DNA from: Desertivirga sp966211215
Lineage (GTDB): Bacteria > Bacteroidota > Bacteroidia > Sphingobacteriales > Sphingobacteriaceae
Length of the DNA stretch: 18,864 bases
NCBI GenBank assembly: GCA_966211215.1
Contig: CBIHNR010000103.1
Span: 1 to 18,864, forward strand
Reading direction: 5' to 3'
A program made the translations under genes and the position numbers. How positions within the stretch are numbered: the stretch's first letter is position 1; every line of letters begins with the position of its first letter. The notes beneath the pieces were generated by a model. The model was not told the origin of the DNA. It saw only the letters and a program-made list of their open reading frames with translations, and made no database searches. Below are positions 8,051 to 14,386 of the stretch, one piece after another.

Positions 8051-8695
8051 ATGAAAGCGTATTTTATAAGCGGCCTGGGAGCAGATCACCGGGCCTTTGA
8101 ACGGCTTGAATTGCCATCGGGGTACCAGGTTATTCATATTCCATGGCTAAGCCTCGCCGCCGGTGAAACCTTGCAAACTTATTCCCAAAAAATGTCACTC
8201 AACATTGATACGAAAGATCCGTTTGTGTTGGTAGGCCTTTCATTTGGTGGGATGGTGTCTGTAGAAATTTCTAAAATAATGAAACCCGAAAAACTCATCC
8301 TTATTTCTACTGCGGCAACCAACAGCGCTTTCCCGGTATTATTTAAAGTGGCGGCTTGGCTAAACCTCGACACGATATTGCCCGCAGATAGTTTTAAACT
8401 AATAAGAAGAATGTCTTATTGGTTCTTCGGTGCAAAAGATAAAAGCACGAAACGTTTGCTTGATTACTTTTTTAGCAATACCACGCCGCAATTTTTAAAC
8501 TGGGCAGTTTCCCAAATAGTCCATTGGAAAAATACTTACAGGTTTCCCAATACGGTACATGTACATGGCAGAGGCGATAAGATTTTTCCCGCTTCCAGAT
8601 CAAATGCAGATTACCTGGTTTCGGGAGGCCATTTATGTGTATTTACAAATAGCGGTGAGATTAATTCAATTCTTCAAAAGGAGCTGAAGGCATAA
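8051..8695 (+). CDS. Alpha/beta hydrolase
   Basis: Small soluble alpha/beta-hydrolase-fold enzyme of 214 residues, probably an esterase or lipase-like hydrolase with unknown substrate. An oxyanion-type opening ISGLGADHR (6-14) is followed by the nucleophile elbow GLSFGG (62-67, Ser64). The acid is D176 in HGRGDKIFP, and the base is H194 in SGGHL, giving a complete Ser-Asp-His triad in the right order. No signal peptide is visible. ATG start at 8051, divergent from the MFS gene. The NTF2-like gene follows after 35 bp on the same strand, so the two may be co-transcribed. Confidence 0.88.
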   Translation: MKAYFISGLGADHRAFERLELPSGYQVIHIPWLSLAAGETLQTYSQKMSLNIDTKDPFVLVGLSFGGMVSVEISKIMKPEKLILISTAATNSAFPVLFKVAAWLNLDTILPADSFKLIRRMSYWFFGAKDKSTKRLLDYFFSNTTPQFLNWAVSQIVHWKNTYRFPNTVHVHGRGDKIFPASRSNADYLVSGGHLCVFTNSGEINSILQKELKA

Positions 8696-8730
8696 GTGCT
8701 TTTTATATTTTAGCTGATCAAAATTTAACT

Positions 8731-9174
8731 ATGGAAGAAATAGAAATTGCCAATAAGTTGGAAATAACTGAGGTTGTAAACCGTTTGTTTATCCATACAG
8801 ATTACCAGGAATGGGATAAGCTGTTGTCGATGGTATTTGCGCCGGAGGTAATCTTTGACATGTCATCTGTGGGCGCAGGTGAAGCAAAAACGGTTAAAGT
8901 CGAAGAAATTTGCCAGATGTGGGCCAAAGGATTTGAAGGGCTTGACGGAATACACCACCAGGCGGGCCATTACCTGATCTCTATTGATGGGAGTGTAGCT
9001 AAGGTGTTTGCATATGCTGTGGCCAGCCATTATAAGGAAAGCGCAACTAAAGGCAAAACGAGGAGTTTTACAGGCAGTTATGACATTGCTTTAACACTGA
9101 CCAGTGCGGGCTGGCGAATAAATGCGTTTAAGTACAACTTGAAATTTGCTGACGGGAATCTTGATTTGACCTAG
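8731..9174 (+). CDS. NTF2/SnoaL-like family protein
   Basis: Cytosolic protein of 147 residues with the cone-shaped NTF2-like fold pattern of the SnoaL_4 group: helix EITEVVNRLFIHTDYQEWD near the N terminus, the strand FAPEVIFDMS, a central GIHHQAGHYLISIDG, and C-terminal strands ending GWRINAFKYNLKF. Members range from ring-cleaving enzymes and isomerases to binding proteins, so no reaction can be assigned. The paired His residues in the middle could line a pocket. ATG start at 8731, 35 bp after the hydrolase, possibly in the same transcript. An inverted repeat lies downstream. Confidence 0.85.
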   Translation: MEEIEIANKLEITEVVNRLFIHTDYQEWDKLLSMVFAPEVIFDMSSVGAGEAKTVKVEEICQMWAKGFEGLDGIHHQAGHYLISIDGSVAKVFAYAVASHYKESATKGKTRSFTGSYDIALTLTSAGWRINAFKYNLKFADGNLDLT

Positions 9175-9210
9175 CACTAAAGGCGTTCCAATACGACTAT
9201 CTAGCTTTGG

Positions 9211-9249
9211 TGAGGACACCCGCAGGAGAGCTTACCTTTGGTGTCCTCA
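9211..9249. repeat. 10-bp perfect inverted repeat
   Basis: TGAGGACACC (9211-9220) and GGTGTCCTCA (9240-9249) are exact inverse complements around a 19-nt loop; two G-T wobbles may extend the stem outward. CTTTGGTG occurs directly repeated at 9205-9212 and 9236-9243. No T tract follows on either strand. The position between two convergent genes fits a transcript-end hairpin, but it could also be a remnant of an inserted element. Confidence 0.6.
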
Positions 9250-9285
9250 TTCGCTCAAAATTCGGCACAGATAGCCTGGCGCTTC

Positions 9286-10122
9286 CTATCTATTTCTTCG
9301 GATACTTCTTTCAAGAAATCGCACATAGTGGTCGACTAGCTCACCAGGCCGACGCTTGTCAAATTCGCCAAAACCAACAATAAAGGCAGATTCGGGCAAA
9401 AAGAATTTTGAAGCACTATTTATTTTTTCGATATAAGCGTTTGCATTCCCCTGGCGTTTTAAAGCGCTGCTTATTTCCACGGCCCATAATGGGGGCCTTC
9501 CATCTTCTACGCTTAGATAAGGTATTGTAAATGGAACAAACTTAGAAAACTCAGGATTTACCATGTTGAGTAATCTGTTGTCAGTCCATATAACAAAAGG
9601 TGTGGCATTCGCTTCTGCCGGAACAAAATGAAAGAAGCGTTTTTCTGTAACTAGCCCCGAGCAATCGCATGAATTATTTTGCCGAATATGGTTAAATGTA
9701 TTTTCCCATATATCTGTTCCCGAAGGCCCTATTAATTGATACGGATGCAATGAAGCTCCTATGGTTATAGTGCCGTTTTCACCCGCTACTAGTTTAATAA
9801 AATCAACAAATGAAATTGTGTCTCTGGAAAGAGAATGTGGATTTTCGTTAGTAAAGCCCCACAAATAGCCTTTTCGAAACAACTTTATATCAATGGTGCC
9901 CGGAATAGCAGGCCTGCTTGTTTCCCTGATAAATTTGCTAGCTGCTTTTTTTGATTTGTAAAATTCTCCCATATGGTATGCTAAATAGATGTCAGTTTTT
10001 GATACAAGCCGCAGGCTTTTACTATAATGCTGTAATGGTAAACTGCGGATTGTGAGTTTTTTTGCATTTAAAACTCTTAAAAAATTAATATTTATACACG
10101 GCGGCTCGCCTGAAAGATTCAA
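9286..10122 (-). CDS. Hypothetical protein, family not recognised
   Basis: Up to 278 residues, soluble and mixed alpha/beta in appearance, with no membrane span, signal peptide or motif I can assign. Notable stretches are SRPAIPGTIDIKLFRKGYLWGF, an aromatic- and proline-rich middle (HPYQLIGPSGTD), a CDC triplet, and a basic end (RSIRRNR). The start is uncertain: the frame opens with a TTG at 10122 four codons after a stop, while the first ATG is at 9972, which would give 228 residues. The 50 residues between them read as plausible protein, so I keep the longer form, allowing that an original 5' end was lost. It is flanked by an inverted repeat on one side and about 450 bp of gene-free sequence on the other, so it may be an accessory insertion. 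Confidence 0.65.
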   Translation of the reverse strand: MNLSGEPPCININFLRVLNAKKLTIRSLPLQHYSKSLRLVSKTDIYLAYHMGEFYKSKKAASKFIRETSRPAIPGTIDIKLFRKGYLWGFTNENPHSLSRDTISFVDFIKLVAGENGTITIGASLHPYQLIGPSGTDIWENTFNHIRQNNSCDCSGLVTEKRFFHFVPAEANATPFVIWTDNRLLNMVNPEFSKFVPFTIPYLSVEDGRPPLWAVEISSALKRQGNANAYIEKINSASKFFLPESAFIVGFGEFDKRRPGELVDHYVRFLERSIRRNR

Positions 10123-10573
10123 TTTATTAAATTTTTACTGTACTGATTTGGTTTCGGCCTTACTGTATTGATTCCTTGTATTTATTTCAAGGTACCACAC
10201 ATGATGTGCTTAGGCAATAGCACTTACGAAGTAAATCGGTACGGCCGGGTGTCCTGCAAAATCTAAAAATTAACTTATGTCAGTCGCCAATTCTTTTAAA
10301 ACATTGAATGTGAAGTAACGTAGAACGAAGTTATCTATTCCAAGAGCCGAGATTCGACACCCTAATTCGAGAGCACTGCAAGCTTCTTAAAGACAATTCG
10401 CATGCGTTCAAAAATGTACACAAATCTTTAAGTTCATCTGTTTAAATATACAGCCACTGTACTAAAAAATAATCTTTTAAAAAGGTTATGCCAAAAAAAA
10501 CGCTTGAAATGGCTTTGGCACCCTTTTGGTATATATCTTAGTACTCATTTAAACTATTTACACTTAAATTAAC
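10123..10573. other. Gene-free stretch of about 450 bp
   Basis: No frame here looks like protein coding and I see no tRNA-like fold. It contains near-identical direct repeats TACTGTACTGATT (10136-10148) and TACTGTATTGATT (10161-10173), 12 of 13 bases alike, just upstream of the unrecognised gene. A small inverted repeat CCTTG/CAAGG lies at 10174-10192, and TGCCAAA/TTTGGCA arms (10489-10495 and 10514-10520) form a 7-bp stem. It ends in the strong terminator at 10574, so part of it may be transcribed rightward as a non-coding RNA or leader. Confidence 0.5.
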
Positions 10574-10610
10574 GAAGAGCTCTGATTAGATCACAGCTCT
10601 TTGTTTTTTT
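10574..10610 (+). terminator. Strong intrinsic terminator without an upstream gene
   Basis: AAGAGCT (10575-10581) pairs with AGCTCTT (10595-10601). Inside, TGAT (10583-10586) pairs with ATCA (10590-10593) across a 3-base loop, with one C-C mismatch between the stems. A run of seven T follows after one G. The structure points rightward, but no plus-strand gene lies between 9174 and here, and the next one (receiver domain at 10676) starts 66 bases later. It may end a small RNA or act as a leader attenuator for the receiver genes. Confidence 0.8.
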
Positions 10611-10675
10611 ATAGGATATCCAAACAAATTGTCCCCAATTCTTTTTATCTGTTATCACTACCTATAACTTCAAAA

Positions 10676-11044
10676 ATGAAGAGAAAAATTTTTGTTGTTG
10701 AAAAGGATGCAGATATCCATGATATCATTGTCGGCATCCTTTCTGATGAAGGATATGAGGTTAATTCTTCGAGGTCCGAATTCGGAATTTTCGAACAGAT
10801 AAAGAATGCAATGCCCGATATTATTTTGTTGGGCATTGTTAGCGCCAGTGCACAGGGGACAGAGTTATGCAGGGCAATAAAATCTGCAAACGAAATTAAG
10901 CATATACCTGTTGTAGTATTATCAACTCATTTAAAAGTTGATGTTATTAAAAGTGTAAGTGTAGATGAGATAACACCCAAGCCTTTTGATGTTAATAAAC
11001 TGGCAGATATTATTGAAAGCCAGTTATTAAACAATTCGCCTTAA
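10676..11044 (+). CDS. Stand-alone pseudo-receiver domain (degenerate response regulator)
   Basis: A 122-residue CheY-like receiver domain without output domain, presumably cytosolic. Aligned by eye with its neighbour, the acidic pair is E9-K10 rather than two aspartates, and the phospho-acceptor Asp is Gly53 (ILLG where ILLD is usual). The Ser/Thr position (S83-T84) and the conserved lysine K102 (TPKPF) are kept. It therefore cannot take Asp phosphorylation in the usual way and probably works as a phosphorylation-independent binding module, or competes with its neighbour for partners. The start is the ATG at 10676 in a CAAAAATG context; extending to the TTG at 10601 would enter the terminator hairpin. 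The second receiver follows after 51 bp, probably in one operon. No histidine kinase is nearby. Confidence 0.85.
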   Translation: MKRKIFVVEKDADIHDIIVGILSDEGYEVNSSRSEFGIFEQIKNAMPDIILLGIVSASAQGTELCRAIKSANEIKHIPVVVLSTHLKVDVIKSVSVDEITPKPFDVNKLADIIESQLLNNSP

Positions 11045-11095
11045 TTAGGCTAACCAGGCTGGGATTTAAACAAAACTAATCCAGTTAAAATTGAT

Positions 11096-11476
11096 ATGAA
11101 GAGAGTATTGGTGTGCGATGATGAACAAGATATTCTGGATATCATCGAGATGATACTCTCTGATGGGGGGTGGGACGTAGTAACTACGCCGCATGTGGAT
11201 GATATTATTGGGCAAGTTGAAAAAGCGGCTCCGAATGTAATATTAATGGACAATTGGATTCCTAATTCAGGAGGCATTGTAGCTACCCAAACCATTAAAA
11301 AACACCCTGATTTTAGAAAGATCCCTGTAATTTATATAACGGCAAATAGCGACATTCAAGCCCTGGCTAATGAAGCTGGTGCAGAATTTAGCGTAGCAAA
11401 GCCTTTTGACCTGGACCTACTGGAAAAGGTGGTAGGCGATGCGTATAAGACTTCTCTCTCAAACGGGATGAAATAA
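11096..11476 (+). CDS. Stand-alone receiver domain response regulator (CheY-like)
   Basis: A 126-residue single receiver domain with all canonical residues: acidic pair D8-D9 (CDDE), phospho-acceptor D52 (ILMD), T82 (YITAN) and K102 (VAKPF). It has no DNA-binding or enzymatic output domain, so it likely signals by protein contact or as a phosphate shuttle. It resembles its upstream neighbour in length and in blocks such as the AKPFD/PKPFD end, suggesting a tandem duplication in which the upstream copy lost its phosphorylation site. ATG start at 11096. No cognate kinase is encoded in the window, so the input is unknown. Confidence 0.9.
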   Translation: MKRVLVCDDEQDILDIIEMILSDGGWDVVTTPHVDDIIGQVEKAAPNVILMDNWIPNSGGIVATQTIKKHPDFRKIPVIYITANSDIQALANEAGAEFSVAKPFDLDLLEKVVGDAYKTSLSNGMK

Positions 11477-11674
11477 TCTTGTCGGGATAATAATTAATGG
11501 CCGGGAAGCAGAATGTTCGATGATGATTAGCACTAGTTGCGCTTCGCTAAAACTTGCGCTGCTGATTAGTTACAGGCTAATGTTAGGCTATTGGCATCCT
11601 GTTTTATACCTCGGTAGAATCTAAAATACTTTAGAAAAACTAATCTATTTATTTAAAATAATTAAAACCTTCTT

Positions 11675-11720
11675 GTAATCGAATGGTTTCGTATATGTAT
11701 ATTTGAAACCATTCGGTTAC
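11675..11720 (+). promoter_or_regulatory. Palindromic operator in front of the ArsR gene
   Basis: Arms GTAATCGAATGGTTTC (11675-11690) and GAAACCATTCGGTTAC (11705-11720) are inverse complements at 15 of 16 positions, with a 14-base AT-rich spacer. The right arm ends 5 bases before the ATG of the ArsR-type regulator. The size, symmetry and position fit an autoregulatory operator, and the promoter -7 box lies inside it. Confidence 0.75.
11698..11705 (+). promoter_or_regulatory. Bacteroidota -7 promoter box
   Basis: TATATTTG matches TAnnTTTG exactly. It sits in the operator spacer and shares one base with the right arm. TTG at 11673-11675, 22 bases upstream, could be the -33 element. The predicted start, near 11712, gives a leader of about 14 nt. 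Confidence 0.65.
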
Positions 11721-11725
11721 ATCTT

Positions 11726-12049
11726 ATGAGAAGAGACGTATTTCAAGCCATTGCAGACCCAACTCGTCGCCAGATCATCAGTCTGCTTGCAAGTCAGTCC
11801 CTTAATCTTAATGCGGTTGCAGAAAAGTTTGATATCAGCCGGCCAGCAGTTTCGAAACATATAAAGATTTTAACAGAATGCGGCCTTATTGTTATAAAAC
11901 AGCAGGGGCGGGAGCGTTATTGTGAAGCCCGGCTCGAAAAGTTGAATGAAGTTTCTGCCTGGGTTGCTCAATACCGGAAGTTCTGGCTCGAAAAATTCGA
12001 TGCTCTTGAAAGTTATCTCGGCGACTTAAATCCAGATGAAAAGCCTTGA
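11726..12049 (+). CDS. ArsR-family winged-helix transcriptional repressor
   Basis: A 107-residue DNA-binding regulator. It has the typical ADPTRRQIISLL helix at 10-21, the recognition helix ISRPAVSKHIKIL at 37-49, and a wing with GLIVIKQQGRERYC at 53-66. It lacks the cysteine cluster of metal-sensing ArsR/SmtB members, so it is more like the SdpR-type non-metal group that pairs with AHSA1 proteins. ATG start at 11726, 5 bases after the palindromic operator, so it probably represses its own operon. The AHSA1-like gene follows within 30 bp. The inducing signal is unknown. Confidence 0.92.
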   Translation: MRRDVFQAIADPTRRQIISLLASQSLNLNAVAEKFDISRPAVSKHIKILTECGLIVIKQQGRERYCEARLEKLNEVSAWVAQYRKFWLEKFDALESYLGDLNPDEKP

Positions 12050-12075
12050 AATTTTTAAACATAAAAATAATTAAG

Positions 12076-12606
12076 ATGGAAGAGAAAACAGTACTGGGCT
12101 CACAGCCATCAGATGGTAGCCTGCCTATAGAAAACAAGACAGATGAAGTGTTAATTACCAGGCTATTTAATGCTCCAAGAGAAAAGGTATTTGAAGCCTG
12201 GATAAAACCAGAAATATTAGTAAAGTGGTATGCCCCAAAGGGCTGTAATATTCGTTTTCCAGAAATTAACGTACATGAAGGTGGTTCTTTTCACTCCTGC
12301 ATAACTACCCCCGGTGGTTATGAATGCTGGTGTAAAGGGACTTATCATGAGATAGTTGAAGCTGAAAGGCTAGTGTTTAGTATGGCTGTATCAGATGAGT
12401 ACGGCAATTTGATAACTGCTGTCGAAGCGGGAATGGATCCTGAATGGCCTAACGAAACCACCGTTACGCTTACGTTTGAAGATGTGAATGGCCAAACTAA
12501 GTTGAAACTTCATCAAACAGTATCTGAAAGCCTTGCAAAACGTACGGGTGCTTACCCAAGCTGGCTGCAAATGTTTGATATTCTTGAAAGTCAATTAGCA
12601 GGCTGA
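12076..12606 (+). CDS. SRPBCC/AHSA1 domain protein
   Basis: A 176-residue protein of the START-like SRPBCC fold (AHSA1 group). Visible landmarks are the opening RLFNAPREKVFEAW (29-42 of this form) and KWYAPKG (50-56), the central FHSCITTPGGYECWCKGTYHEI, and the C-terminal GAYPSWLQMFDILESQL. The fold holds a hydrophobic ligand cavity; its partner or ligand here is unknown. ArsR plus AHSA1 pairs are common in bacteria, often with both co-regulated. I choose the ATG at 12076, which leaves a 26-bp gap to the ArsR stop; a TTG at 12046 would overlap that stop and add ten residues. The N-terminal ~25 residues lie outside the conserved domain. Confidence 0.88.
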   Translation: MEEKTVLGSQPSDGSLPIENKTDEVLITRLFNAPREKVFEAWIKPEILVKWYAPKGCNIRFPEINVHEGGSFHSCITTPGGYECWCKGTYHEIVEAERLVFSMAVSDEYGNLITAVEAGMDPEWPNETTVTLTFEDVNGQTKLKLHQTVSESLAKRTGAYPSWLQMFDILESQLAG

Positions 12607-12697
12607 AAACCGTTTTCCGGTGACTCAAATTTTATTTCAGAAATATTTGGTAAAAAATGTCAGGCCAAGCCTACTGTATATAAAACCAAATCTAAAA

Positions 12698-12862
12698 ATG
12701 AAGAAGAAAGTAACAGCCGAGAAAAGTAGGGCAAAAACGATCGAGGTGCATTTTTTTTCAAATCCACGGAATAAACAGGGATATTCAAGAGGGGCTAAAA
12801 ATTCAGAGATTGGCTTAAGCTTTATTCAGATATGGCCCAAACGTAAGCCAATGCATGATTGA
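12698..12862 (+). CDS. Possible small basic protein (54 aa)
   Basis: A short frame with an A-rich start context (CTAAAAATG), encoding a Lys/Arg-rich peptide that begins MKKKVTAEKSRAK and ends in KRKPMHD. It matches nothing I recognise. It lies 91 bp after the AHSA1 gene and just before the long hairpin at 12881. Open length is short enough to arise by chance, so this is a tentative call. Confidence 0.25.
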   Translation: MKKKVTAEKSRAKTIEVHFFSNPRNKQGYSRGAKNSEIGLSFIQIWPKRKPMHD

Positions 12863-12880
12863 AGAGGGGGATTGGTAGAG

Positions 12881-12935
12881 GGTGTTGAAAACTAAGCCAG
12901 CCAATTGTAACAAAGGGCGGGCTTAGTTTAACACC
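12881..12935. repeat. Long hairpin between convergent genes
   Basis: GGTGTT plus AAACTAAGCC (12881-12898, with a 2-base bulge) pairs with GGCTTAGTTTAACACC (12920-12935). Past one mismatch, GCC/GGC pairs may lengthen the stem to about 19 pairs. No T tract follows on either strand. It lies 9 bp beyond the stop of the leftward baeRF gene. It could be a bidirectional transcript end or a small palindromic repeat element. Confidence 0.7.
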
Positions 12936-12943
12936 ATGAACTA

Positions 12944-14116
12944 TTATATTGCAAACCTTAAAAAAGCAGCGATAGGGCTCGATGTCGGCATTTTCTCGCG
13001 GTCGAGAATATGCACTTCACCTCCATTAACAATAGTTTTTAAAATTGCTCTGTTAATCAGGCACTCATCGTTTGGCTTACGGGTTTCATTAATTACTATT
13101 TTATTCTCTTTATCGTTAAACGAGCCCCATATATGGGTGTTCCTTTCGATAAAGAGGTCAGAAACCTGTGCATAGTGTGCAGCTGGTATTACCTCAGTAG
13201 CAGCTGACGACGACAAGCCGCTGGCAGAATTATCATAGAAATTTTTTAAAGCTGTTTTAGAGTATTCCTTAAAATACCCGGCTAGCTTTTCTTTCGCTTT
13301 CAGGTATAAGCTATGCCTGTCTTCGTGGTCAAAATTTCCCGGAAGGTTGTTTTCACAAATATGTTTATAGTTTGAAACTTGCTTGTAAAGGGCAATCTCA
13401 TAATCAACGGCGGCAAGCATTAAGGGCACATGCTGGTTATGCAACACTTCCGACCATAAGGTTTGGTCTACTTCTCTGAAGTATTGCTGCATGTATTCTT
13501 CTTCGTCTGCCAGGCCGCTTCCATGCCCGTGAAAACTAGCTCCCACAACTGCCCGTTCGCCAGCTCCGGCGCCCGCCCTTCTGTGGGTTTGCCTTTTATC
13601 TTTCTCTTCGAAATGAATTACATCATTAATGCCATATGGCAATCCTTCAACCTCGAGTTTCTTCATGCCAAATTGGTCGGCTTCGTAAAACTTACAGTTG
13701 TTTTTGCTTAGTACCAGTAAATAAAACCGGTGCCTGCGTTCTAAAACCGGCAGCAACGGCGTTAACAAGAACGAGTTGTTAACCATTAGCTCCTCTTTTA
13801 CGCTGAAGGAAATTTTATAATATTTAAATAAATTGTTTGAGAGGAATACCGCCAATCCGCCGGATTGGTTATTCCAAAATTTTTCATCATTTAATAGTTT
13901 AAAACCAGGCTCCAAAATAGTTTCGCACTCTCTAAGGTCCACTCCGCGGGCAGACATCAGGTTTTTAGCTTTTTGGAGGTTATTCTTAAAAACGATCTGG
14001 TCATAACGCTCATTTACAGCAAAACCAGATGTGTGTGTGGGTAGGTATATACTAACGCAATTCGCAGACAGGAAATTTCCTAATTCTGTAAATTCATCCT
14101 TTGTGATTATCTCCAT
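12944..14116 (-). CDS. baeRF-family protein (release-factor-like, likely baeRF3/7 type)
   Basis: A 390-residue cytosolic protein resembling the bacterial archaeo-eukaryotic release factor (baeRF) group. It opens with CVSIYLPTHTSG (20-31), the typical YLPTH signature. A middle region carries a flexible Gly/His-rich loop, RRAGAGAGER (179-188) and HGHGSG (196-201), where eRF1 proteins have the GGQ loop; GGQ itself is absent. The C terminus, EVHILDREKMPTSSPIAAFLRF, matches the last domain. By homology it may act on ribosomes, in rescue or quality control, but this is inferred. ATG start at 14116, 14 bp after the 75-aa gene, so probably the last gene of the SDR operon. Confidence 0.8.
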   Translation of the reverse strand: MEIITKDEFTELGNFLSANCVSIYLPTHTSGFAVNERYDQIVFKNNLQKAKNLMSARGVDLRECETILEPGFKLLNDEKFWNNQSGGLAVFLSNNLFKYYKISFSVKEELMVNNSFLLTPLLPVLERRHRFYLLVLSKNNCKFYEADQFGMKKLEVEGLPYGINDVIHFEEKDKRQTHRRAGAGAGERAVVGASFHGHGSGLADEEEYMQQYFREVDQTLWSEVLHNQHVPLMLAAVDYEIALYKQVSNYKHICENNLPGNFDHEDRHSLYLKAKEKLAGYFKEYSKTALKNFYDNSASGLSSSAATEVIPAAHYAQVSDLFIERNTHIWGSFNDKENKIVINETRKPNDECLINRAILKTIVNGGEVHILDREKMPTSSPIAAFLRFAI

Positions 14117-14130
14117 GCGCTTAATCAGTT

Positions 14131-14358
14131 TTAATTATTATCACTATGGTCTTCCCCTTTGTTAGTATGGCGGTTATTGTGCCTTACGTACACATTTGCT
14201 GCAGGCTGATCCGGGGCATTCATATATTTATCTGCCAATTCATTATCCTTTTCCAGGTCATTCACTGCAAAAGCATTCCTTAGTCCGGCAGTTTCTTTAG
14301 GCGATCCTGTGGGCCGCCCCTTCGGCGGAATGTAGCTTCCGTTCTTATCTTTTCCCAT
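14131..14358 (-). CDS. Small hydrophilic protein, 75 aa, unknown family
   Basis: The ATG at 14358 gives 75 residues: MGKDKNGSYIPPKGRPTGSP at the N terminus, a charged middle (NDLEKDNELADKY) and an Asn/His/Asp-rich end. There is no membrane span, signal or cysteine, so it is probably largely disordered and cytosolic. A longer reading to 14427 would overlap the SDR gene by 41 bp and look unlike protein, so I reject it. It sits 28 bp after the SDR stop and 14 bp before the baeRF start, so co-transcription is likely. Its tight placement suggests a partner of the baeRF protein, possibly a substrate or cofactor; that is speculation. Confidence 0.65.
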   Translation of the reverse strand: MGKDKNGSYIPPKGRPTGSPKETAGLRNAFAVNDLEKDNELADKYMNAPDQPAANVYVRHNNRHTNKGEDHSDNN

Positions 14359-14386
14359 AAATTGATTGATTATTTTAATAAATATA

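Noticed and set aside
7925..8137. A 70-residue minus-strand frame upstream of the MFS gene
   Set aside because: It runs through the start of the hydrolase gene in antisense and resembles no protein.
10301..10400. tRNA-like segment (ATTCGAC and similar)
   Set aside because: No acceptor stem or cloverleaf can be formed around it on either strand.
10601..10675. Extended N terminus of the first receiver from TTG
   Set aside because: It begins within the T tract of a terminator hairpin; the receiver fold starts at the ATG at 10676.
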